The position numbers were made by a program, and so were the translations under genes. This document shows, piece after piece, positions 11,701-24,494 of a stretch of 64,000 nt of DNA (position 1 is its first letter; every line of letters begins with the position of its first letter). Source of the stretch: Stratiolaelaps scimitus (Eukaryota > Arthropoda > Arachnida > Mesostigmata > Laelapidae); assembly GCA_019614645.1 (NCBI GenBank), contig JABWDB010000001.1, positions 124,001 through 188,000 of the forward strand, read 5' to 3'. The notes beneath the pieces were generated by a model that was not told where the DNA came from, ran no database searches, and was given only the letters and a program-made list of their open reading frames with translations.

Positions 11701-14700
11701 TGTACCACGACAGTGATTATATATAAATAGTCACTGCATTTTTCCGGTACGCTTTTTACGAACACAGAGCCTGGCTAATTGCTATCGGTTATGAATAATG
11801 TGTTGTTACATTGTGCATTTCTCGCACCCCGAACATTTAAGCTGATGAGGGGAAGAATTTCATTTCCAAATATTGGCTATTTGCTTTAAGATACTCTACT
11901 CCAGATTGTCTAGCAATGAGCCACTGCGTCGTTGGATTTTTCAATACCTCTGGTGCATAAGCCAGCCAGCTGGCAGCAAGGTTGTATCAACCTATTCTAT
12001 ATAAAACCGAGGTCGACTTTATGCTCGATTAGTTGAGCTTCAATGAAATGTAAATAACTATACAATAACTGGAGCAGTTGTTGGGGACAGTTGGGTGTCA
12101 GCCCGATGCCTTCATCATTAACCCCACCCCCGAGCGGGGTGATGACATTGTCTCTCAGCTTCACAGCGAGGAAGGAAGTTGCATAAGGAAGGATCCTGCG
12201 TCTATTATCATGCGCAAACTGTTGCAATGGCGAGCTCCCACGAAGCTGCTACTCTAAACATTTAGTTATCCTGCTGATAAAATATTTGCGTGCGGGCGGG
12301 GGGGGTCCCGGCGGAAATCCCGTCAGTTGATCATTAGTGTCGATTTTCTATACCCGACGACCGTGCGCACATTGTGACGGATTTTATCAATCCACAACAC
12401 GGACGCGCACACGCACCCCACAAGCTATGTTCACTGGCTTTGTACGTGCTTCACTGTAAACTCACGTTATATAATACTTGTTGTTGTATACGGATGATGT
12501 ACGTAACTAACTCCGCCGCTCATATGCTTTCCTGTCACTTCCAGATTAGTTTGGGCCTGGAGAATGGCCGCAGGCACGAGTCTTCGTGGGATGAGATGTA
12601 CAACCTTCAGGAGCAGTCCCTAATCCGCCAGGACTGCCAGAAACTTGTTGGTAAGTAGCAGCCTCGACCGAGGAGAAGAGACACCTTTGTTGGTTTCATC
12701 TCGACAAAATGCGATTGATTTCCACAAGCTCAAGCGATTATTGTCTCGGGTTTGTCTTTGCTTCTTGGTTTTGCTATGCCAGTATTAGAATTTAATTGTC
12801 GCACTGACAATTCATTGGCAGCCACTTCTCAGTATTGGCATCATCAAAATCAAGATCAGTATCATCATCATCATATGGCTAATACCATTCTAATTATAAA
12901 ACGGCATCGATAATTGTGCACAGATAGACACTTCGCGACCATGGGGAAACTATGGAAGTGCACACGTGCGTGCGTTACAGAACGTCAACACAAAACTACT
13001 ATTGTTTGGGAGTTCACGAGAACGTCGATTTGAAATCTGAAAGTGACGAACAACGTGTAAAATTTGCCAACGGAAATAACGAAGGAGTACCACGCTGTTT
13101 TTGTCGTTTTCTGACTGTGTCCAGCGTTTATTTGGTAGTAAATCAGCACACTGAAATATGCATACGTTGCCTCTTCGCGTTTTTAGCGAATTTTTAAAAA
13201 AAATGTTTGACCAATTGTCCGACCTGACTGAAAGTCAATGGACGCGATATTGAGCAAAGGACTCACCGAGTCGTCCGTGTCAACCCGCTGAAACAATCGG
13301 CTAAGTAATATATAGTTATATTGAAATGGGCGCTATCCTAAACATTGACGAATTGGATCTATATATATATAATATATCCAATTCGTCAATGTATATATAT
13401 ATATTTATCTGGATACAGATCCAAAGATACATATGCACATATACAATGTGAGGAGTTTGTGTGACTGATCCGACCACATAGCCAATGTGTCATGCCACGT
13501 GCCTTCTCATACACGATTGAGTCTGAATCGAATCACAATACCGATGTTGTTCGATGTTATGTATTGTTTTCAACAAACATTCGAATGCGCGGCTCGCCTG
13601 GTTTCCTCGACGTCGTTCTTATTTTCTGTAGTCTCCAATCGTCATCCAGGGGTCCCAACGCCCACCTGTCATAAGCTTGCTATCTATTGTACAAAATGAA
13701 ATCGATGGTAGCCGACTGCAAAGTTCTGTCGACTTCGAACCGACTGGCCTTTCGTCCTTCAGAGAATACGCCACGATCAATCTGCCCGCTGTGGATTTAC
13801 ATAGATAGGCCTTTCAACAATTCCGGCCCGCCACGACGAACCAATCTATTCTAGTAGTTATTCACTGCTATATTTCGTGGATCGATTGTAGAAACGTGCC
13901 GTTTTTTTTACCGTTGCCACATTGGCAGACGTCAGTGGCACATTTCGACCCGCGACATAAGCGAACTCGCTCTTGGGCTCGGCCTTAAACATTCAACTCG
14001 ATCCACGATGCCGCCTTCGGCATTGCTCTGTAAGGCGGACCCGTTAAATGGAAAAATGTGCAGCGGGTGGGGATCGAACCCGTGCACCTACGTAACTTTG
14101 CCGATTGTATGGGAGGCGTACACGAATTCTCCTCGCCATCGGGCTCGACTTGCGTAAGTAACCTAAAATAACAATACATGAACAACCTGGTATTTCACAT
14201 CACGGCAACGACTTGGGAACAGAGAACATTGAGTTGAGCATGCATTTACTATTTGTCCCCTATGCCAATGCCGCTGTATTGCGTCTCGATTCAGAGACGT
14301 CCAAACTCTTGCCCAAGTCTGGTTGGGTCGCTTGTGTTTTCAACCAAAAACGGCGTGGATGCCTTCCCGAGCGAACACAGATCTACGCGTACACAAATAG
14401 TATGCGGACTCTTGTCTATCTCGGCGGACTAAAGGATCTAACTTGATTCTCGCCAGCGTAGCCGAGGCTGGCGCTATCATAGGCGCCGCCGCCGTCAGCA
14501 CCACCCATTGTTGACATCGAGACATACAAGAGATGACCGAGCGACCGACCGACCGAATCTCTAGAGCCATCTCTGTGCTTATAGGAGATTCGGCTAGAGT
14601 TTCAAGCGCGACAAGATGGCATGGCGAAGGAAACCATCCTACTCTTAGTAGCGATCCCTACCGCGTTTTGTCGGTACCACTGGAGTTGCCATTGCTGCGA

Positions 14701-17700
14701 CAACCTCACCTTATGGCCAGCCGCTTTGCGTAGGCCATTAATTCACTCTGTTCAAGATCGTATTGTTCTGGGGCGCGGCTTGACCGGGTGAATTGGCTGG
14801 TGGTTTGGTACGTGAAGCGGCTGGTGGTTTCAAGTTCCACCTAGAAGCTACTATAAACCGTCACACTATAAGCGACCACGTGAAGCGGATGTCTTCCATT
14901 TTTCTTCTTGAAAATTTATGTTTTCCGGATGCAGGGTTGTGTCGGTTCATTCCTTTTTTGCAAAATAGGATCTCCTCATTGTCTTTCTATCTCGACATAG
15001 ATGAGAGTGTAGGTTTTTCGAGGCTAGGAAACGAACAATTGGTGGTTAATAAAACAGTGCGAGCATTATTGGTGCTGGCACAATCCCGGCCAGCTGGCTA
15101 GCAGCATCTACATCCCTCATGCATACTAGCTGGATGCGCTTCAAGCAACCCTGGATTTAACGTGTCACCACAGAAGACCCATTGGGACAACAGGAACAAG
15201 GCTATTCCGGTGGCCCCACACCCTGCCTCGAACATGGACACGCAGACATTCAGAGCATGCAAGAGGAAACAATCCCTTACGAGTAATTCAAATCCAAGTC
15301 AACCCTGTGATAAGCTGTCATGTTGAGCGCCGATAGATATTTCCATCTATATTTGAACATACGACACAATATCCCAGTTTCTAGCACCCGCTAGATTCGC
15401 CCAGTTTGTGTTCGCCTTAGGTGGTACCTCGGGTAGTTGTTGTTGCTCCCACTGGACTGGACGGACGGTGCTGATCGTCGGGACCGTATCGAGCCACGGG
15501 CCTATTTTTGACCAATTTTTATTCTGAGCACTGACCAATGTTGACTAGCACAGCAGGTCACTATTGTTCACTCTGTACACTCGCTATACGGCAGCTGTTC
15601 ACGTCAGCTCCAAAGGAGTAACTAAAGCGAAATCCACGGGAGGGCAACGACATGATATTGACGAGGGATCGACCAGCGATAAGGAAGCGTGGAATCGATC
15701 AATCCCGCAATTACTTTGTCCCGTTGGTGTTGTTGCAAATTGCGTCCGAAGTTGTTTTCGTTTCGTTGTGCAGCTGATGCCCGAAACTCGGGCGTTTTCG
15801 CGCACAAAAAGCTCCGTCAACCGGTCAAAACAGCAGACGGGTTGTCTTGTCTGCTCGGAGCAGATGCTCCTCGTCGTTGGCGGCGGCTGGTTCCACCCTG
15901 CTTAGCCCATCGGATTCGTATCGGCACTTATTTATTCGTGTGGCAGTACTACGACAAGAAATATCGGAAGCAATCATCCACGCCTCTCTGAGGCCAGCCA
16001 CAACGGCATTTGAACCTGCGATATTCGGTGCATTTATTCAGGCTATGTATCTAGGCTCTGTCGATATACCCGTCTCGTGTATTGTTAAGAAATAAGGGCG
16101 ATAAGCACACCTGAAGCACAATGAGCCCATTTTCATATCATTTTCAAAATAATTAATCCCAAACGACTACTTGATTGAAAGGCAAATTCGTTATGTTCGT
16201 TACACTTCGATCTCCATTGCTCACTGTGAATGGTTGCCACCGTTGTGCGAAGTCGGGCATGATATTCTCCCAAAACCTGTATTATCTCTGATCTGATATC
16301 AGTATATGCACTATTTATAGTATCGGTGAATTTATGGCAGCATCGAACGCATCGCGCGCATCACAGACGTATCTTCATCCTTTCCGATAAGATGTCCTCG
16401 CGTTCAACATCAGGCTGTATTCAAACCGTCACTGAAAAACTTGTTGCTCATGACATGGCTTCGAGGCCATGAACCAACTATGGATTGAGTTGTGGACGCA
16501 GGCTGGTGGAGAAGCCTGCCAGATCCAAACGGGTTTCGAGCTATGATTTACATACGATTGTCGTACGTCACGACACACACATGCTCCTTCCATTTCTCGT
16601 TCATCAGCTTCATTTCGGATGGGAAATCCAACGGAAGGTGAGCAGATCTCTGTCGGCTTGTCCATCATTTTGTAAATGTTCAATCCAATTCATTTCTAGT
16701 TTGATTGTCGAAATCCCGTAGCTCGATTTGCCCGTCACCAAATATCGTCGCATTCGTCGAGCGACGATATCGGATGAAAGTGAAATTAGTAGTGGGGTGA
16801 ATGTACAAACAATAAAACAATATCATAATGTTTAGTTATATCAGTTTCAACGCGTGAGGGTAGCGGGGGTTGGGGGTTGTTACAGCACGCCGCCCGAAGC
16901 CAATTATCTATATAATGTATTCTGGAACGTGGCGTTCCTACGTTAAGCGCACAATGCTGAGGATCGTCGATATCTCAGCCGGCATATCGACGATACACCA
17001 TTCATCAGCTTATTCTCTTGTTCATCTCTACATAGTTTAGAAACTACTGAACAAGTCGTCAAGACGCAGCAAAAGATGCGATGCTGTAAGCATCACGTGT
17101 TCTGGTTAACCAGTGTCTTATTATATATAACACATATAGTGGTGGCAGCAGCAATTGCTGAATGGTCACCTTGTTGTGATAGGCAACTACAGTATTTGTG
17201 GATATCAGTCGCTGGGAGGCAGGAACGACTTGGCTCACGAACGGAGCACGGAGTTCGAGAGAACGAGCGAGAGAGAGAGAGAGATTGATGGAGAGGGGCA
17301 GCTGAGTAAATTGCTTTTCCGGAAAGCTGTCCACACTTACTCGGGTGCCATTGCCGTCGACGAATTGCCGGAGACCAACACGGCGACGGATTCGATACGA
17401 GACAAACGTAACTGGCTTGTTATGCTATTGTGAGACTCTGGCCTTGCAGCACTCACCGATATTGTGTGAACCGGCACCCAGAGCCACAGCATGAGATGGC
17501 AGACTGCCACTATTATGACAGCAGGGCGTTATTAGCTGAACAGTTCTCTTGTAGTTGCAGAATGGGCGCTCGTATCTCTGCGCGTGTGTATGTGAGTGTG
17601 AGAAAGACTGAGAGAGAAAGCAACGAGAGGGGCTATGGGGACAACACATAGGCAGTGACATTCATTGCCAATGTCTCCGGTACAGCCGTCGATTTGAGTA

Positions 17701-20700
17701 TGTGTCTGTCTGCGACTGTGTGTGTGTATGCGTTGAACGTAATTGCGTCACTGTAAAATTCCAGCTGTGGCGTCACTCTACAGCTTCAATGACGTCCGTC
17801 AAGTGAACTGCAGGTAGGCAAAAACGATAGCTTTGGGTAGCGGGAGCTGAACAATGCGGAATGATTCGAAACCCGAAAGAGAGATGATGGTCGAAGGCTT
17901 AATTCGACTGACGGAAACGCGGCCACTTTATTCGAGTTGCGCGCGCAAAATGCGAATGCTCACTAGAGAGAAGCGATCCGAATATCGAAGCCGCTCGACA
18001 AAATCGACACACACACACACACATTGAAATGAACTTGAGGATGGACGCATGGCCCAATCTAGCGAACGGTGTTGTACAGACGCAAACGGGAAGGCGATAG
18101 CAAAATAGACAGTCGATCTGACCGCGTTTGATGACGACGATGATGATGATGAATCACTTTGATGTACTGACTGAGACAAAATATGAGTCGGTCCTTTCCT
18201 CACCGAATAACGGCGGGAACGAGAACGGCGCATCGTCAATTTCGATTTCGGCAACAACCATATGAAAGAAGTTTATCCGGAAGTTCTGTTATACCTTTGA
18301 CGCAATTCTCTACTCTACTGTCAATGTTACATATATATATATATTATATATTTTTGTATGTTGCTTCAACGTCACCTATCATAACTACAGACCGATACCC
18401 ACAGCGGTTCCTAAGATTAAATCGGCATCTTCATCGTCGATTGAACTGCATCTGCGGTTCTCCGTTGTCGGGGTACTCTCGTCGTTATGCAACATAAGAA
18501 CAAGCTCCGAGGCCGCGAGTTGCCAAACACATAGTGTCAATAATGTTTAGATTTAATAAACTGATCAGTTCCTCAATCGTGGATGCGAGCGTGTAAGGTC
18601 GCCGCGACCTTTACGTCGTCGATTGTATTGAGTCTGTGACGCAATGTCAGCACAATGCTTTCTCGACATTGCAGTTTACTCTGATCGTCAGAGATCGACG
18701 TTGAAGGTTAAGGTCGTAAGTTATCGCCATCACCAAGCTTCGCTGTTCCGCTTTTTACACCATTGTGACAATTTATAACGCACATCTTATCATTCATTGA
18801 TATATATATATATATCAATGATATGTCATTATGCAATATTGGTCGGGTGTGATTCTCGGGAGGCGGGCGGGCGGTTGCCTGTTTCAATTCGTTGCTTCAG
18901 GCTAATTTACGAAGGGTGCATTCGTATTTGAAATGACTGACTTTCGAATTGGTGATTACACCAGAACAATAATAGCCTGTTTGAAAATTCGATCGTTGGC
19001 CAGAACGAGATCTGACCATAGGGATGATTATTGTTCAAGATGCACCCAACGGATTGTGGCGTTCGACAAGCATACATTTGTTTTCATGTATTGTGTGGCT
19101 CGGCAGCGTCTCGTTATAGTTCATCGACGGAACCTGGAGTCCAAATGGCGGCATCTATGTCGATCAGCCACGAGTAGCTCAAGCGTTGTCACATGCTTGG
19201 TAAACAGTCAAGTGTGTGGTTGTTGTACTATTTATTTTAGCAATTAGTGAAAAGACGAAATGATTCGTATGTCGCCACGTGGATCTCTCCTAACGGTGAC
19301 AGCCACGGAGTGCCTAATGCTTAATGCGCCTAGGTGTCGACAATTACAGTACACGCCTAGAGACTAACGCTCGCCCTTCAGTGTTGTTTTTTTTTACTCG
19401 GATCCGCGTTTTTCGCTCCAGTATCGTCGACACTGTTCTGAGGCCGTCAACCTCGCCGATGAGTCCCGTAAAGCGACGTGGGCAATCTTTAATACCTAGG
19501 ATTGCATAGTCATACTACACAGACACTCTATATCAGATATGTTGGCTATTACTAATATTAGGCCTCACTGATCCACCTTGTATACACCTCCATTATCAGT
19601 TCTCCTATCCATTTACGGATGTGGATCTTAAGCGTGCGACCCACCAGCTATGGGTAATGCATTTGTCCCGTGTACGGCAATGCGTACGGATCCGTTGGGA
19701 ACTTCGGTAATTCTGCAATAGGCCCGTTTCAGGAAAGATCAGTCATGATACGATGTCGTGTGCGGTATCACGGACGTTACACGACGATGATTTCGAAATA
19801 CGTTCGAGCATTTAGATGATATCGCGAAATGGTACCAAAACACGGCGGGCCTGATGTAGCGCTCAATGCGCTTATATTGCTCTCTGTTCGGGCACCAGAA
19901 GTTGTTGATAAATTATCAGTACGCTATCAGTATTGCTCTACATGATGCCAATGGCAGATTAATTAGCGATTTGCCAGGGTTTTAAGCTTGCAGCTGCAAG
20001 CGATCGTCTCCATTTATTTAAGGGAGCGTATCGCCTCATTAGCGCACTGCCAGGAGCACAAGTGTACCTTTCAAGTTTCATCTTTGTTCGCTCGGCAACA
20101 GAACACACCCACAATTCTCTTGGGAGTTCGCAATGATGACGGGTTTCGGTTGTTTTCTCTGGTAATGATGATGCTTTGCCAGCATTTGTCCTCGTGTTTT
20201 AAACGTTCGAGAATAAACCACACGTCATTCGAGAGCAACCAAAAAGATCAGCAGAATTTTGTCGAATTATAACGACACGTATATTGGGTCGTTTTTATTG
20301 GTATTTTATTTTTTATTGGTGAATAAAAAACAAACAATTTCCATTACGAAAAAAAGTAGTCGATTTTCATCCATAGACCCAAGTTGAACCGATCTCCGTT
20401 GAGCGAAATGACGACTCAACGCCCGAAAGCGTAACAACGTCTATGCGAGTTCCTCCCTGCTGCTGTCGCCGCTGATATGAGGCATTCATTGCTTGCTGCC
20501 TCCAGCCGCACCAGCAGACTCACGGCAGCATCCGTTGCATTTCTGTGGTTTGTCCTCTTCCACGGGGACGTTTCTGCGCGACCGCTGTGCGCGCGCGCTG
20601 CCCCAACGGCCAGTGGTTGTCACTATCGCGGCAGGGAGCGCCTCTCACTGCTGTGTGCTTATTACCGTGTTGTGCTTCAGCCAACAGCGTTTCTCGACGG

Positions 20701-23700
20701 CTACCGCTGCTGCGGCTGTTGGCCACTGTTTGTGCTCGTGTGGCGGCGCCGGCCGCCAGCGCTTCTGCGGCGACGGCCTTTTCGAGGCCTTCGAGGAGGA
20801 CCTGTTCTGACGGGCGACCTTGATGGTGGTGGTGGTGACGCTTGTGCTAGAGCGCTGGTGGCGTTGCCGCCCGTAGCAACGATCAGCACGCAACAGACAG
20901 TCATAGTGTCCGCCGCCAGTCCAGGCATCAAGCACCGACGAATGCGAGAGACGGCTTCGTCCGAGCGGTCGCCTGCTGGCGAGCAATTGCTCTTGTTTCT
21001 GCTTCTGCTGACGGTTATGCTGCTGGGCGTACATGATCAGTTCATTGGCTGGCTGGCTGGCCTTATGAATTGATGGATTAACTGACAGATTGATGGGCAA
21101 ACGCATGGAATAAATTGATCTGTGAATGAATGAATGGATGAACGAATTTATCGATTGATGAACACGAAGCGCACCAAATGGAAGAGGTATGGAGCGGATT
21201 GTTGTTACAATGACGATGATACCAACAATAACGGGAATCATATATATATATATATTATATATATATATATATATGTTTATACGGCCGTCGTGCAAGAGCG
21301 ACACCGACTGTACCGTGGCCGGTGGCTGCCGAGGAAGCATCTCAACGGTGATTCGTGCGTTTCTACCGTCGGCATTGACAGGTGGACAATACAATGGTTA
21401 TGTCGTCTACTAGATCTAATCCAACTCCAATGTCGTCGGACAATTGCGAGCGAACAAGGGAATCAGTGCCGCTGGTACCCGTCGAAGCACAAACAAGGCA
21501 ACGCTCACAAACATCAGCGTCGAACAACGTGCTCCTCACTGCATCACAATACGAAACAAACAGGCGAACGGGCGAACCGTCCCCGTTAGGCGGGCAGTCC
21601 AACCACGAGTTAACTAGCGCAGACAGAAGTACAGGAGTAAATGTTTAGTGGTTTATTAAAGGGACTGCAGTGTTTACGTTATGCTTACGTTATCTGATGC
21701 ATCGCCGCGAGGTTCAGCGGGACAACTAAACAATCTGCGGCCTACGACTTTTTACGGGTAATCATAGAATATACCAATGGATACACACTATCGTATATAT
21801 ATACAATACTATGGACATGTTGTAGGGGGAGACTGGATTAAATTGCGGCCAAAGAACATACAGGCCTAGTATGATGTTTCCAAAATTTTTGCTCATCTAC
21901 ACGATGAGTACGTTGTCATACTTCCATCGTTCTGCTTATTACTATTTTCTTATGTTTGAGATAACTCTGAATTGTTCTCCCGTTTCGCAGACTCTCTCCC
22001 TCCTGTATCTCTCTCTTTTTTTTGTTGTTTCTTGCGTTGCATCAGCGCCATCATTCATAATCGAGAATGCGCTCAATCCCTCACCGTATGCATTGTACAG
22101 CCGTCCACGGAATCGTTAGTCCCGTTTCGTCTACTCATCATCATCGCTGTTGTGTTATTATACTATTAGTAATTTATTAGTATTGTTAACATTAATCGTT
22201 TAGTAGTCGGTATATTTAGTTTGTGGTTGGGAACTTCGTTATGGGATATCTACCAAAGTTCATGGTGATTGGCGACATGGCGATATAACGATGCGCCGCC
22301 ACGGTCGAGTTCAATTGCTGATATTAATCAAAGTAGATGATTTATCTGTGTTATTGTTCTACTGTGAACTATACAACTATTGTACTACAGCCACAAGTAC
22401 TCTGAGTAGCGGCTCTCTCTCTCCTTCTTTCTATATATATATATATATATATATAACATATATATATGTTATATATATTTATATATATATATATATATAT
22501 AAGAAATGTGTCGGTCACGAGAAAGTGTATATATATATATGTATATACATATACATATAATATATATATATATACACTTTCTCGTGACCGACAAATTTCT
22601 TTGATGACCTAGTGATTATGATAACGACAATAACAGCAGCAGTAGCAGCAGCAACAACACCAGTCATCGGTAATTGCTAATATTACTGCTGCTGCTAGTA
22701 ATTCTACGATGGCATAACTAGACATGCTGCCGCGATCGGTGGCTCCAGCGGCCGCATTCAACATGATATAGCATCATATATCGTTGGAATTCAGCCGATA
22801 CAGAAAGCGTACATTGCTCTGGGCCAACACATCAATACATGCATTAGGCCGTAGTTTGCCCATGGCGGCCAACAGCTGATTCGGTACACAACATATGGTG
22901 TACTTACCATCGTCACAAAACTTGCAAGCGCTATCATCTATAATGCGGTGGCAGAATAGAGCGGGGCGGCTCTATCTCCCCGTAAATCCTGTAACTTGCC
23001 AGGAACACCATTTACTCTCAGACGACAGGCATTGTAGACACGATGATGTTGGCACCTGCCACGCATTGTACGAATGGAATAATGAGCAATTTCATGCTGA
23101 TATCTATATGACTGCGAACGGAACCCTCTGTGTATCTAGTCATTGATTCGCATTGGATCGTAACAACACCTTGTCTTAAGGATCGTGCTCCTTGAGCCAA
23201 ATATTAGTGGGAGAGTGGCTGGCGCGTCGCCGCTTCCTGCAGCGCGTTGCATAACATGTGGTAACCCAGTGTATTGGACGACGGCTCGGAGACCGTTGAA
23301 TCGACAGTATCAGGCCGAGGACTCTGCAGAGGCTTGTCATGTAGATAATTCATTTGTTATCTATATTTTGTAGGCATACTAATTAATTATATAGTGTCCA
23401 CTGGAACTTACGTGCGTGTGAGGCATATCAATGTGCAATAGAGAAGAGATATGGGTGTGGCGATTTTTGTCAACTAGTCAACAACAATTATGTTCGGTGC
23501 GATTTTATGAGGGGGGCCATGAAAAGAATATTTCTCAATTAAGCAGCGTGATTGCAACTTACATTTGTATAAAGTTGCAGCTTATACTCAAATGACACAC
23601 AACTTGCCCAAAAATTAAACAGATTTTCCGAATACAAATATATATATATATATGTTGACACCGCCCCCACCACCATATTATTCGGTAACTACCACTAATC

Positions 23701-24444
23701 ACATTCTAACCGACTCAGACAAGTTCATCGCCCTAACTAGAAATTAAAACTACTTTCAACAGCCCAGTTACGTGTGTGACCACATCCCGTTCATCGACTA
23801 GGCCGAGATCTCAACTGATCGTTCGCGCAGCTCTTTACAACAGACCGAGAGGCAACACAATCCGGCTAGCTATATGTCCGAATCAACGAAACACAAACAA
23901 ACCGGCAAATTGTTAAACGTAGTTAGCGCCTGTCAATGTGTCTGTCTGTGTGTTCCAATAGCAGAACGACTCGTTACGGCCAATCGCCACCTCCTGCATG
24001 ACTCTCCTCTCGATTGACGCGTTCCCGTTAGATTCGGGCGTTTAATTTTTACGCGCAATAAATAAAATTCTACTCTCCCTTTCGTTCGGGGGCTACTCCC
24101 CTGGGCCGCGCTGCTCGTCGCTGTCTACGACGCGTAATTGTTGTGTGGTTTGTGCTTTGGTTAAATCGGACCGGCGCGGGACGACCAACAATCGGTGTGC
24201 CCGGCCAGTGGTGGCAGTCGGCGAGTGAGCTGGTATAGGTCCTGGCGGGGCGCCCTTCCACGGCGTCATGTTCTGTTAGCGGTGCTGGTACATCCAGTAA
24301 TAGTAAATGGGTAACTACAACGCGCAGCGTCGTATGGCCTTGCCCCGTCCATTCGAAAACTGGACCCGCAACCACCACCACTGGACGGACGGTTGGCGTC
24401 GACGGATTTGCTTTCGCACAACACAGATGCAGAAAGACACAGAC

Positions 24445-24494
<50 letters not shown>

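Larger units (their letters stand above)
5712..12544 (+). other. TBC1D23 intron 1 (6.8 kb)
   Basis: The intron runs from GTGAGT to a TTCCAG acceptor. It contains a short (GTT)n run near 5741-5757, small (TA)n tracts near 8385 and 8526, an imperfect tandem repeat at 9401-9450 and a CpG-rich patch at about 9780-11140. It also has an imperfect C5/G5-flanked (TA)n hairpin near 11155-11197. I find no nested gene that I can support. Confidence 0.8.
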
